Under the pieces are notes generated by a model. That model had not been told where the DNA came from, did no database searches, and was given only the letters and a program-made list of their open reading frames with translations. From NCBI GenBank assembly GCA_005406025.1, contig BGZK01001270.1:62001-126000 (forward strand): DNA of 64,000 bases, given 5' to 3'. The number at the start of each line of letters is the position of its first letter. Position 1 is the first letter of the stretch. This document shows positions 1 through 11,579 of the stretch, in pieces. The stretch comes from Eumeta japonica. Taxonomy: Eukaryota > Arthropoda > Insecta > Lepidoptera > Psychidae. The translations under genes were made by a program, and so were the position numbers.

Positions 1-549
1 GACGACTATAGGGAGCTTTTGAAACGATAAAATTGTCGTGTCGGACATTTTTTCCGGCCTAGCTCTCATTCGCGAAGCCTCTGGAGTACAACGCGCGTCA
101 ACGAACTTCGATTCAAAAATAGTACACGTGAATGGCAAACGTTAGCTGTCATTTGAAAAAGGTTGGCGGGAAACATGGGTGAGAGCAGTTTCTAATCGCA
201 CCAGTAAGAAATAAACAAGGTTAAATAATAAAAAAATTATAGACCTTGTGAGTTTTTTAAATTATCGGGGCGATCTTCTTTCACAAATTCTAAAAGAGGA
301 TTATTGTTTGTAATAATATTACCCTATCGATTTATATGAACTTTTGTAATAGATTCCTAAAAAATTGTGAAGTATCGATGGTGAGTTTCAATTAAATGTT
401 TAATGTATCTGTTAGTGTTTAATCAGAACAGGTCATTGTATTTATACAAGTTGTATTTATAGTGGTTATATTGTTCATTAATTTCGATAAACAACAAATG
501 GAATCGTCTTTATAGTCAGCTATCTACATGAAGAAATTATTAAACACAA

Positions 550-1100
550 AATATATAATGAATTTTATCATATACCTTTTCGCAAATATTCACAATCTTC
601 TATCTTTTCCTTTTATGAAATAATTTTGCTAAAGGAACCATAGTCATTATAGTAGTCATTTCTAAGAAAAATAGTAGAACATCTACGTAGAAAAATGTCA
701 TACTAACAACCTTAAAAATAGAAGACACCGTGCCACAGTGTGGTGGGGTGTGAGGCTAGATGGCCAACTGCGTATGCGCCGCGGGGCCGGTCAGTGATCC
801 GATTCGCATATCCCCGATCAGTTGCGATTGTATTGATAAGAGTTCGTCGTGTCGCGTTGTGACGAACCACGTCTGCGTTTGCAGTCTGGCCGAGCATTTA
901 TTAAGGTTGTGTCGGATTGTGTATACCGTATGGAATCAATTATCTATCATTCTGAAGAAATTCATAATCTCCTTCTTTTCTCGAGCAACTTTGCCAAGAA
1001 ATCATAGTCATTGAAGTAGCCGTTTTTGAGGAAAATAGCTTAGAATGTGTACATAAATAATTTGTAGCGACAAACTTATGAAAAAAAAAAACGTGTGTGA
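550..1100 (+). repeat. Two diverged direct copies of a ~150-bp repeat unit
   Basis: Two stretches near 560-720 and 930-1080 align by eye. Both contain 'ATAGTCATT', a short AGTAG block, then TTT..AAG/GAGG and 'AAAATAG', followed by an adenine-rich arm. No coding sense is apparent. Related units occur in the opposite orientation at 1890-2140. The family was not recognised. Confidence 0.6.
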
Positions 1101-1671
1101 TGCCGCGCCTTCCCCCGTCAACAGTTCCCACGACCCAGACATGTGCGGTGGGCGGACACGTGCGTGCGCGTGCTTGTCGTTGAATTTACACAAAGTTTAA
1201 CAACAAATAGGTATTTTGTTAGTAAAGTCTTACGTTTACGATATTGACATTTCTGATACTAAGACTGTGTGTGATTAATATTTAAGTGTTTAATAACAAT
1301 GCCTTTCACTGCTATTGAATATGCGAACATGATTTATTGTTGGGGAGTTTGCAGAGATGACATTTTTGCAGATCAAAGACTTTATAGTGAAACACCCTGA
1401 CAATTAACAACCTGTGAGTTCGCAAATAATATTGCATGCCGTGTATTGTTTACGCGATAATTTACCTTAGTTTGCCTTGTTTGTTTAGAGGTTAGTGGAA
1501 CACATTTAGAAAATCAGAGACTAATGTGATAATACTCTCGGCGATCTTATACATCTCTGACAACATCAAGCGCCATTTGTAGGTAAATGCCTAGACGCAC
1601 GCCATGGTGCGCAGTGCTCGTGCTTCAATGTGGCCGAACATTTAGTATGGTTGTGTGTATATTATTTTATA

Positions 1672-1872
1672 CTAGCTGTCCCGCCCGCTTCGTTGGGTAA
1701 TTTTTATTTATAAATAAAATGGCGAAGGATTTACGGAACTCGAAAAATGAGTAGCCTAGAACCATCTACAAATCATCCCGCATCGAATGGTTTCAGTCCC
1801 ATGTCTATACGTTTAGTAGTTTTTACGTGATTGGCGAACAAAGACAACCTATTTTCATTATATATGTATAGA
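1672..1872 (-). mobile_element. Short non-autonomous Helitron (201 bp)
   Basis: Read on the minus strand, the element starts with TC followed by a TATA-rich run (TCTATACATATATAATG) just after an A. It ends with 'GGGACAGCTAG' just before a T. TC at the 5' end, CTAG at the 3' end and insertion between A and T define Helitrons. A GC-rich segment resembling the usual terminal hairpin lies immediately before CTAG. There is no reading frame, so it would depend on Rep-helicase supplied in trans. The main alternative is a solo terminal fragment, but both ends are visible. Confidence 0.75.
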
Positions 1873-1884
1873 TTATTTATAAAC

Positions 1885-2235
1885 ATGTTTTCAATGATAC
1901 ATTTTTTTTTATTGTTACTTCGGCAAAGTTTTTCTAAAAAAGGAGGAGATTATGAAAAGGTTCATATTCGATTGCACCTTGTGTATTATTTCTAAATATA
2001 TTTTCAATTATGCATTTATGTTTTAGTTACTTTGGCAAAATTGTCCTAAAAAAGAAGGAAATTACCAATATTTGTGAAAAGATGTATGATCGAATTCATA
2101 CCGTATTTGTGTATACGGGTTGATAATAATCGTGTTCTTCAATGTATTATTTTTAAAATATTGTTTCCTATTAATAAAACAAGAATTTATTTATTTCTTT
2201 TCGAGTACTATCATGCTAAAAAAAACAGATATATT
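1885..2235 (-). repeat. Inverted copies of the 550-1100 repeat unit
   Basis: Segments at about 1890-1965 and 2010-2140, and more weakly 2150-2230, match the reverse complement of the upstream unit. The shared core on this strand is 'GGCAAAGTTT' or 'GGCAAAATTG', then a purine run GGAGGAGAT/GAAGGAAAT. The copies flank the short Helitron on its other side, so the whole 550-2235 block is roughly symmetrical. Confidence 0.5.
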
Positions 2236-5130
2236 TATATATAGCATTTAAAAAGTCATAAATCATGATCTATTTATATACGAAAACTTAAAATGGCATT
2301 ATTTATTTAGGGATCAATGCGATGAAAATTCGGAGTAAGTTCGAAACGAAAAATAACATTCGTTTCGACTATATTTAGGCCAAAATCTTGATGTTGGCAC
2401 GAACAAGAAATAGGACCGCTGACTATATTTTTATTAACCATATTCAAAACTTCTTTATAGTTACGTTAATTTTTGTATAAGTAACAAGTAACTGAAAAAG
2501 TTTTATCGCCAATTAGACGGACAGAGTACCAGGAGGTCATGATGTTATAGCGTTATCGAACTATATAAATAATAAATTAAAACTCCATTCAACAAGAATG
2601 AGACGGCAAAAGCATTAGCAATTTGCAGTTTGATAGCAGTGCTTTAATTGGTTAATTTTGTTTTAATTTTTGTCATTATATTTAATCGCTGTGCACATGT
2701 TACCAACATAGATACACAATTTCAGTATTAATGTACTGTCCTATTGTGAAAGATCTTCAGATATATTTTGGCAACAACATTTATGATCCTATTCTGGTGT
2801 TTGTCGATTTGTCTGAAAGTTACACAACAGACGCCTTTTTTTAATTTCATTGGTTTTTGCTATAAATCGTGAGCGAAACTGCATCGCAAAATTAGAAAGA
2901 AGCACAAAGTCAGAACGTTACTAATGTAATAATGACAGATACAATAAATGGAATGCAAGAAAATTTGTAAGCAATAGTATTTTGTGGGATGTCCATTTGA
3001 ACTACTTTTGCCTAATTTGTGTAACATAATTCTAATATTTTCGTCATTAACTTCGTACGAAAGATAGCCAGTATATGTTTTTTAAACGTTGAGACTACGT
3101 ATGATTTCTTTAGTAAAAACAGCCAAGAAGACTTTTTTTTGCGTTACACGTTACGTTAAAAAAAATTCTTTTATATCTACGAGTTGTCGCAAGTCGTAAA
3201 CGTGGTTTTCGAACAAAAAGATAAACTTGTCAGGTTGGTTTTTGATATGTGCGATAAACTGCGGGTCTGTGTCGAGGATATGATCTTACCCGTAGACATA
3301 ACTTTATAGACCGAGAGACGGGGCACAAAAATGCTCTGAATTTACTACAGCTGATTTTCTGCAGATGGTTATAGCAGTTGTGTACACACATATGATGCGG
3401 TCAGTTAAGCGAACTGTAGAATAGACGTCTCATGTATGTTATCAAATGTTTTACCATTACGCTGGTATTGTGGTGGTAAATGAATTTACTAAGGCTGAAA
3501 ATTGTTATATAGATTGTATATTACATATAAGTGACAGTTATATCAGAGAAAAGACCTGGTGAGATAGCCCTAATGTATGTACAATAAAAATGACGTGCAG
3601 TTTGTTTATTCAATTCAAAATGCTTCTGATCCTCGTTTTGGACGCTATGTACACTGTGCTCGGTTACATTAAAAACGACTTCTTATTCAAGTAATTAATA
3701 AAACATTTGTCAAAATTAATGATTCGACATTTTCAAGTGATAATTTTGTCATTATTACACAACAAACTGAGGAATATTGTTCGAATTCTTCTACAGAGGT
3801 ATACCATTTGCTATTTAAGCAATTCTCGACAAACAAACACCAAAAATTAAATTTTTATGTTTGTTTTCTTACAATGAATTGGAAGATCACAATGATTTCA
3901 ATAGCGCAAGTTTATTAGTGAGAATGCCCTCGGAGACGTCTTCCTCTAGCTACTGTATTTAGTGTTCTGGATAAAAGCTTTTCAGCCCACTGTGCTTTCT
4001 AACTTCCTAAATGTGTTTATATTTACTTACGAAAAACACAAAATAAAGAGTGTCTAAACAAGTTATCAACAATAGCTTTGAAGAGAAGTTGTTAGTAGAG
4101 CGAAAACGTTTACCAAGCTTTACTGTGGCGCAGTCGATCATTCTGATCAAAGGTAGACAATTTGATTTAGTATAAAAAAAATGTATTTTTAATTTCCGTT
4201 TGTTTTACTTTCAATCAAATGAACACGAATTGTGTAATTTGATTCGCTTACACAAATCCACATTTTTTTTAAAGAAACCGACGGTACCAAGGTTTATAAC
4301 ACGGACGGCTTTGACATGTTGGTCACATCAATGTGTACAATTATGTTAGTAGAGTGAACTCGGAATCCAATTATTTTGATTTTATTAATATAAAACCTTC
4401 TGCATTATGTTTTGTAGATAAAATACTTGTACATTTTTTTATAGCTTTTCTTTTCTAGTAATATTATACTAGTAAAGTTTAATTTCTTTTGTTTTATATG
4501 GATATATTTTTTCATATTATTATATTATATTAAAACCATCACAAATATAAATGTAAATTAAAAACATCTACAAATGCCAAACATAAAAAAAGGGGGGTAG
4601 AAACAAAAGGTGGAGGGGAAGTGGACCGGCATTTCTGCTGTTCGTCACATTTAGTCAATGAGTATTCTTTATTGAGATACGTGTGTGTTCAGCCACTGTT
4701 TTGTACTTTCCAGTATACATAGTCAATTCTTTGAATGCACTTGAATTTCAAAAGCGATAATAAATTTTCCGGATGGAACGGATTCAAGAATCAGTTAACA
4801 ATTACACAATATTTCGATACATCAATGAGAGTTTTTTTATTATTTATTAAAACAGCTCCGAGTGATTACATTGCGATATATACAGCTGTCATAACTTCTG
4901 TTAATTGATAAAGTCTTGGGTGTGAGGAGTTGTGTCGTAACGCTTGTTGAGCCATTATTTATAAAAGATCTGATATCATATGTTTATGTGATGAAATTTA
5001 TGTTGTTGAAGTTTGAATTCTTTCCACACTTTTATCGTATCGGCTCTATTTATCGTTTTTAAGTATAAACGACCATTAAAACTTTCAAAAACCACATCGA
5101 GGAGAAGTGACAAAGATGATGACAAAAAAC
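2236..5130. other. AT-rich stretch without a recognised gene
   Basis: There is no reading frame above about 60 codons with recognisable sequence. Homopolymer A and T runs and ordinary AT-rich DNA dominate. Degraded transposon sequence is possible but could not be named. Confidence 0.5.
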
Positions 5131-5136
5131 ACCGGT

Positions 5137-5171
5137 AGCACTCCGGGAGTGCCGGCAGAAGTGAAAACTTC
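5137..5171. repeat. Small hairpin and palindromic 14-mer upstream of a Rep remnant
   Basis: GCACTC and GAGTGC form a hairpin around CGG at 5137-5151. The 14-mer GAAGTGAAAACTTC follows at 5158-5171. The reverse complement of that 14-mer recurs at 6137-6150, beyond the Rep remnant. They may be terminal structures of the decayed Helitron-like element between them; this is inference. Confidence 0.4.
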
Positions 5172-5179
5172 AATATTAA

Positions 5180-5668
5180 TACAGGATTTTGCATTACTTT
5201 AAAAGAATTGAATTTCAACATCGAGGTAGTTCGCAAGCGCATATTTTAGCTTGGCTTGATAATGCCCCAGAAGACGCTCTTAACAAAGATTATAATAAAG
5301 CTATCGATCTTATCGATTTTTTGATATCAGTATCTGCTGCCGAGGCTTCTGGTGATATCCGATTACAAATTCACAAGCATACCTTTACTTGCTATAAAGG
5401 TATAGCATCGAGACGACAACAAAAATGTAGATTTGAAGCTCCGTTTATGCCGGTTAAGAAAACCATGATTCTGACGCCTATGCCAGACACAGAAAATGGT
5501 TTCCAGCAGTACAAGGCTAAATATAGTTCAATCCGAAAAAACTAGGAAAAATATGGATACAGTGGTTTTCAATCTTTCTACGATGAAAATAACATTGCTT
5601 CAGATGAAGAATATGTCAACATTATTCGAGCAGGAATTAATAGACCGCGAGTTTTTTACGTTTTATAG
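5180..5668 (+). pseudogene. Rep domain fragment of a second Helitron-like lineage (dead)
   Basis: The frame reads through a sequence typical of Helitron-like replication initiator proteins. It contains 'RIEFQHRGSSQAHILAWL', then 'HKHTFTCYKG' and 'CRFEAPFMP', matching the usual order of the HUH histidine motif, the HKH..C block and the CRF.FP block. The first histidine of the HUH pair is glutamine (QAH where HAH is expected), which should abolish metal binding. A TAG at 5543-5545 interrupts the frame. Beyond it the same frame continues with a family-like stretch ('SDEEYVNIIRAGINRPRVF') up to a second stop at 5666-5668. There is no start codon context. It differs from the complete Helitron at 21977-27327 and probably derives from another subfamily. 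The call as Helitron-like Rep is fairly secure; the subfamily (Helentron type) is a guess. Confidence 0.65.
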
Positions 5669-5725
5669 TGCTCAGCTTATAGCTGGTTTTCTTGACGGCA
5701 GTTACGGGCTAAAGCCAAGTAAGAG

Positions 5726-5763
5726 TTTTTCATCTAGTATATTTTTCATCTAGTATATTTATA
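5726..5763 (+). repeat. Two-copy tandem repeat, about 17 bp
   Basis: The phrase TTTTTCATCTAGTATAT occurs twice head to tail. Nothing is coded here. Confidence 0.7.
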
Positions 5764-5869
5764 AAGTACCCACTCATTTTCTTTCACTACTTCATCATCA
5801 CTTTTTTCATTAAGAGATGCACTTTGTTCAATTTCCATAATTTAAACAATTCGCATATACGAATACACA

Positions 5870-6155
5870 ACAGTGTGGTTACTACACAACAGTCAAGCCA
5901 TCAGCTGTCACCATCCTTGGATACGCGTGGCACGCTGTACATAAACACACACGGACATTCGCGCAAGCGCCCGGTGCCGCCTAAACGGAGCAGCACACTC
6001 AGGCACGGTAGAAAGAGTGAGAGATACTAGTTCCTCTCCCTTCCCCTCGATCTTACGCTTTTTCGATCAGCATCACGTGACCCTGACGCGAGTTTGGAAG
6101 TTTTTACCCATACAAAAAGTGCTCAGCGCCGCTAAAGAAGTTTTCACTTCAAAAA
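5870..6155. other. GC-richer repeat-like stretch ending in an inverted 14-mer
   Basis: The base composition is clearly richer in G and C than the flanks. The stretch includes AGTGCTCAGCGCCGCTAAAG and ends with GAAGTTTTCACTTC at 6137-6150, the reverse complement of the 14-mer at 5158-5171. It may be the far end of the Helitron-like element whose Rep remnant lies upstream. No reading frame was recognised. Confidence 0.35.
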
Positions 6156-6159
6156 TATA

Positions 6160-8340
6160 TATCACTACTGAAATGTAAAAAATATATTATTTTCTTACAC
6201 ATATTCACCAGTTATGATGCGATATCTGCTATTTTCAACAAAGATATAAAATCTATGCTACAAGTTTTGAAAAATGCTAAGATTTAAATAACGCTGCTGA
6301 AGTGTATAGAAATGCCAGTGAAGATTACAAAATTTTTCAAGCTGGTGTTGCGTGCATTTCGTCTTTATACAGTGCTTCCAAAAAAAATAATTTTTATGCA
6401 CATTGATGTTTAAACCTTTAACGAAGGGTACAGCTATAAATACCGACGTTTATTTGCCATCTCTAGTATTTACATCTGCTGTAGCATTTGAACATTTAAA
6501 AGACTATATCCAGAAGTACAAATATGGCCAGGTAATGTGTCCATTGTAAATTGGGGATGGACGTACGTTTATAATACTCTTGAGCCAATAATGATGAATC
6601 AATATCTTGTTTTAATTTTTTTTACTGAATATTTTGTTTTGTAATTGTAAAAAGTATGTGGAAATATATACGGTTTATACTGCACTGCAGCATGTTCATA
6701 GTGCAATGGCGACAGTTGTTTAGTTGTACCTGCAGTTATAAAATTAAGTGAAGTAGACAAAACTGGTGACAACGAAAAAAACATTTTGGTACGTTACAAC
6801 TGGACTGTGAGCAAAATAAATAAAAACAATTGTAAACATTTTCATAATTAAAATTAATGTTTCTGACTATTAACGTTTGACGTAATGATAACAGAAATAT
6901 ATTTATTAGAATTCTTTTTGTACAAAATTCGTTCAGGCAGTTTGTAATTTATCAAATCGTATATATGCATCTTTTCGTTTATTTATTTGATTATCAAATA
7001 AAAAGTTACGAGTTTTAGTGGATAAACTTAATAATATAGCTTATCACTAATAAAATCAAACAGGTTTTATAAATATTCATTTAAAGTGATTGGATTCAGA
7101 GATTTCTGTATTTCAGATGCTTCATTATATACAGTTTAAGTCACTTTAGAATATACTTTCATTGTGATTGCTTAAGTTTATCCAAATAACTGTGAAAAGT
7201 GAGAAGACACTAAGATCATTACATAGGTTTTGCGTTAAAAAAAAATCACAAAAATATGCATGGATATGTTTTTGCGATTTTTTTAAGTGGGTTGGCTTTA
7301 TTTTGAAACTCTTGGCATGCCACCTATTCCTAATGCTAATCTAAAGCAAGTTGTGAATTTTATTATTGTATTAACATAAATAGAGAAAAAAGGGAAAAAC
7401 CGATTGTTGTTCAAAAGACAATATTAATACCGAAAGTGTGTTTTGTGTAGGGGTTAAAGAATGAACTAACTGTACACACTGAAGCTGCCGTGTGATAGTC
7501 CACAAGCCGTGACAAAAGGCAGCCGTTCGTTCGATTAACTCAAAGATAATTTTCCCATCACAACATATTTTATATGGGTTTCTTGTTTCATTATTTATTT
7601 GTATTTGAATATTGTTTGCAATATAGTTCCTATGCCTTCTACGTCTTATTTTCACTATAATTAATTCAATTGTAATTTTTGCATACAACTGTGATTAATA
7701 ACGAAATAAGTAATTCAATTGTGATTTACAGGTGGATAATAACCACAAGTCTCGGACTTTTCCTTTGCAGATGCGCTTTATGGAAACGGTACGGTACAGG
7801 TGACGGCTTTACACCGACGACCAGTAATTCTACGGCCAACCGCTTTTTCAGCATTTATAAAATAGCTGGTGCAGCAGCCCCTCAGAAGTCTGTCTGTTTT
7901 GTCTGAAGCAATTCTATCATATCCAGCAAATTTTACCATGCTAATAATTTTTATAATTTCATAGCTATTATTGTTTTCTAAATTACAAACCAACACCAAA
8001 CCAAAACGAACCAAACCAAAACAAAACCATACAATACATCGAAATCGTATTGTATAGCATCCTATATCCATTACTATTGAAAATTTATTAGGAATTTGAG
8101 CAGAATATTTTAATAATTTAGATATCCTATGATGTTATATAGATTATAATCGTCTGTCACGTTTGTGATTGTTTTGAGGGTAGATGAATTTAACGTGCCT
8201 CGATTTCGTGACTGATAAAAAAAAAACTAGGCTAGGTTTTAGAGAACGATAAACATGGTAATCAAAATTTGGCAAAAAGCATGACGTCCCAGCACGAGTA
8301 AAGGAAAAATCTGAAAGTCGTTATAATGTGTATAATATAT
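6160..8340. other. AT-rich stretch without a recognised gene
   Basis: Several short open frames exist but none resembles a known protein. A low-complexity A/C run built on ACCAAA-like words lies at 7988-8028. The rest shows no feature that can be supported. Confidence 0.5.
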
Positions 8341-8349
8341 AATATAAAC

Positions 8350-8510
8350 TCACGTCCGTTTCCCAAAAGTATAGGCAGAGACTATAGATTTTCACAGGGC
8401 ACGCTTTTTGCATATCTTTGTTGCATCCATCCATCCATTCTTACATCCATCAATCTTTTCATGCAAGTTCAGTTTGTCAGTTTCGGTTGATGTGTGGTTA
8501 GAACATTTTA
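8350..8510 (-). pseudogene. C-terminal scrap of an RTE-like LINE reverse transcriptase ORF
   Basis: On the minus strand the translation runs 'LHEKIDGCKNGWMDATKICK' and then, past one stop, 'KSIVSAYTFGKRT'. This resembles the extreme C-terminus common in insect LINE ORF2 proteins: CMK-like start, a D-N/D-A-x-x-x-C-K-D-R segment, then W-K-S-V-V-S-A-Y-P. The tryptophan is a stop codon. Only the last ~50 residues survive. The RTE-like assignment is tentative. Confidence 0.5.
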
Positions 8511-8519
8511 GAACAATTG

Positions 8520-8995
8520 TAGTATAGGTCGTGATGTATACCGATGTATGGGAGAACAACTTGCTACGAAAATTTTTAATTTCGGTTAATTCGGATGTAT
8601 AAAAAGATATCGCAAAAAACATTAGAAAAAAGGAAAACGACAAAACTGACGAATTAATGGACCGATATCTTGTCGGTATCGGTATTGCAACCAGGTAAAT
8701 CATCGCAATTTCTGATGGATGTAATATCTAGAAACGTAATAAAGTTTGTACGGAACGCTCAGTGTTCGAGTCCTATTTGCATTAGCCCGGTGTTTTTTTG
8801 TAACTGATAGTTATTTGCAGTGTAATTTAAAAGACACCTGTTCTTTTAATCGAACCTAATATATGCAACGTACAATAAAAAATGGTGACTGCATTTTTTA
8901 TGAAATACAAAATGCTACATTTCCATAATAGTTTTTTTTTAATTTCAGTTCGCATTTACTGTAGAAAAATGTAAAATACAAACGGAACAAAATGT
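8520..8995. other. Intergenic stretch, nothing recognised
   Basis: AT-rich sequence without a supportable frame, repeat or structural feature. Confidence 0.4.
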
Positions 8996-8999
8996 CCCT

Positions 9000-9245
9000 C
9001 CAGGTTTCGTACCTGCTACCGAAAAATTTTGTTACCGCCTAAATCGTATACAGGTGACGTATCGCTACATCACAACCTTCGCTCGTTCCCGCGCGACTGA
9101 AGCCGGAATACTAGGAAATATTAATTTCCTTAATGCGCAGCTTTAGCGTCAAAGCTAGGCAGACGTTTGCGGCGTGGCGGCGCTGATAACTGAGATTGCT
9201 TAGCTTTGAACTCTGAAGCGTCGTGATATTTAGACGCGCCAATAT
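9000..9245. other. GC-richer island without recognised transposon sequence
   Basis: The block is markedly richer in G and C than its AT-rich surroundings. It holds words such as GCTTTAGCGTCAAAGC and GGCGTGGCGGCGCTGATAAC. No translation resembles a protein and no repeat elsewhere in the window matches it. It could be conserved regulatory DNA or a repeat not represented here. Confidence 0.35.
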
Positions 9246-9249
9246 CTTT

Positions 9250-10480
9250 GATTAAGTCACAAGGTATAATTTACATGGGAGTTGGAATATTTTAATGCTG
9301 GACGTCATCATTCAATATTGACATTTGTATTGTCTTTCTGCTTCCATCGTCCACATGTTTCGCGTCACTCGATTGGAATTGACAAAATACTTTTTTAGTC
9401 TTAGGCAATTGACAGTGTTCTTAATAAACTAAATTTCGGCCTTTATTGAATTTTAATAACAGACTAATTAAAGCCAATAGATAAACAGTCAACGGAGTAT
9501 ACATCAATATCGCATGCCACGGTTATAGAGGCAGATATTAATATTTGATATTAGTATAATGATACATATTAAAAGCATATGTTAATACACTAGCAGTCGA
9601 GATAAATAATTAAAATTTGAATTATTTTCAGTAATTACCGTCAATTAGTTTGTATATCAAAGCTCTTTTTGCACAGCCACTTCATAAAGTAATATCATGT
9701 TTTCAGGGGATGTTTAAACCGACTTAGATGCGTATAGTGACGCCGAAATCTTTATATTGTTGCGAGTAATATTTAGGCAAGGTTTAATATCAAAAATATT
9801 TAACAAATGAAAAATGCGTGTGACATCAAGAAGAAAAAAAAACGAGTAAAATACAATAAAAAACAATAATTATTTAAAAGCTAGTTAAAAAGTCAAAAAA
9901 GGTGTGTCAGACAAAAGTTAAGATACTTACTCTAAAAATCTTCTATTTAACGTAAGCAATATGCCATGAAAGTAAAGAAATATCTGCACTTCAACAATAC
10001 ATATTATACGAGTGTACTCTGTCGAAGTAATTAGTGACTTTGAACTTAAACTTTTAAACATAACACAAGAAAGTCTGCACGTATCTAAGCTTTTCTTGCA
10101 GTTGGGGACAATTGGGACAAATTTGTCTCAAAAACATGATTAATATTTCCCCCGGCATTGCAGGTTTATAATGCAAAAGTTCATCGATCCAATAATAGGG
10201 GTCTTTATGCCAAAACGAGGAAGTTGTAATAATAAATTATATTTATTTATATTGCGAAGCTCATTTTCCTCATTAATACACGTTATAATCACATGATAAC
10301 CGTTGCAACAAAATTCGTTAGAGAAACATTACAACGACATTAGAACTTAAACATTCGGACAAAAGGTAACGGTCTATGAACAATAAATAGAAAATACAAA
10401 TTCTTAAATGAGCTTCTTCCGTCTTCGCTTTGCTCGATCGTTTCATTTTCTTACGTTGAAAATATTTCGATTCAAGTATT
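9250..10480. other. AT-rich stretch without a recognised gene
   Basis: Short frames only, with A-rich runs near 9830-9870. No transposon ends or coding similarity could be seen. Confidence 0.45.
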
Positions 10481-10484
10481 TAAG

Positions 10485-10765
10485 TTTGCTGCCGACTAGG
10501 ATCGGGCGCCCGTGGCCAGGGCGCCCGGACCGATGAGATTTTAACTTGAGTCAAATTGACCCAGTTGCTCCGTGTCTCGGAGATCATATTAAGCCATCGG
10601 CCCTTGACGTTATTGCCCATTGTATCGGTGACGACTGTCGTTAGCAGCCCTCAACGGGACCAGCGTGGAGGGATTCCGAGCTCCTAATCTAAAATACACA
10701 ACATCAGCGTGAGCTCGATGAGGCTTAATGCCAACTTCGGGTAAAGGGAGAGTCCATCAATCTTA
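10485..10765 (+). mobile_element. SINE fragment with shared lepidopteran-type core
   Basis: The segment at 10567-10595 (GCTCCGTGTCTCGGAGATCA followed by TATTAAGCC) matches the core of three other SINE-like copies, at 58430, 60085 and 63628. The sequence after it (CATCGGCCC, later GACGACTGTCGTTAGCAGCC) continues the element body. The tRNA-like head is poor here, so the 5' boundary is uncertain. Confidence 0.55.
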
Positions 10766-10769
10766 ATTC

Positions 10770-11575
10770 AATATTAATATTCATATTTTTTTCTTAGTTA
10801 TCGTCATTAAGAATTTAAGAAAAGCAGTCCTAAAAGGTTGTAACCTAAAGTGAGATGTTCTTGGGGTTGATTTTTATTGGACAACATAATAATATTCCAA
10901 GTCACCGCTCAGTTTGTGTATCGTGTATTGAACTGCTACGAGTATGTTCTAAAGGTAGTTTATAGCACTAAGAAATGTTGCTACTGGTTTTGCATCTAAT
11001 TTAGTTAAAATACCTATCTATACATACGTTAGTATTTTCGTTGCAAGTAGCGCGAAAAATCACATTAAAACACTGCATTGATGTGCAAGGTGGTTTCGCT
11101 TGATGCAACACTAATATATGTCAAGTTTTGTGATTTTAACGCTTATAGAAGTATCAATTTCATTGGAGTAATATGACCTTCATTAAATATCCATCGCGAG
11201 TTTAATGCTGTACAATATTAAGTGAAGAATCCGGTAAAATTAAACTGCCTTAGCATTGTCTCGTATTATTTCCATAAATATATATTTGAGTTCTTTGTTT
11301 ATAAAAGTCGTCACTTTTAACTACTTTATTAAGAAAAATTACTACTAAGCATTTTTCATTTGATACTATAACATAATGATATACAAATTTTTTCTTCTAT
11401 ATATTCGTTAGGTTTCTACAGCAATAGGTATGAATGCTCTTTTTTTTCAAAAGATCGGCTTAACAGAGAAATGTTCGTATAATGTTTCCCTATAAATTAT
11501 AAAGATGGCAATTGTTTAAAAGGTAAATATCAATTTTTTGGATACCGTAGATTGCGATGACCATGTTGGTGTTTT
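10770..11575. other. AT-rich stretch without a recognised gene
   Basis: Nothing beyond scattered short frames was seen. Confidence 0.4.
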
Positions 11576-11579
11576 CGCT

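Noticed and set aside
6288..6560. Possible transposase fragment ('NAAEVYRNASEDYKIFQAG')
   Set aside because: The phrase looked protein-like, but no catalytic motif or family order could be matched and the frame is short.
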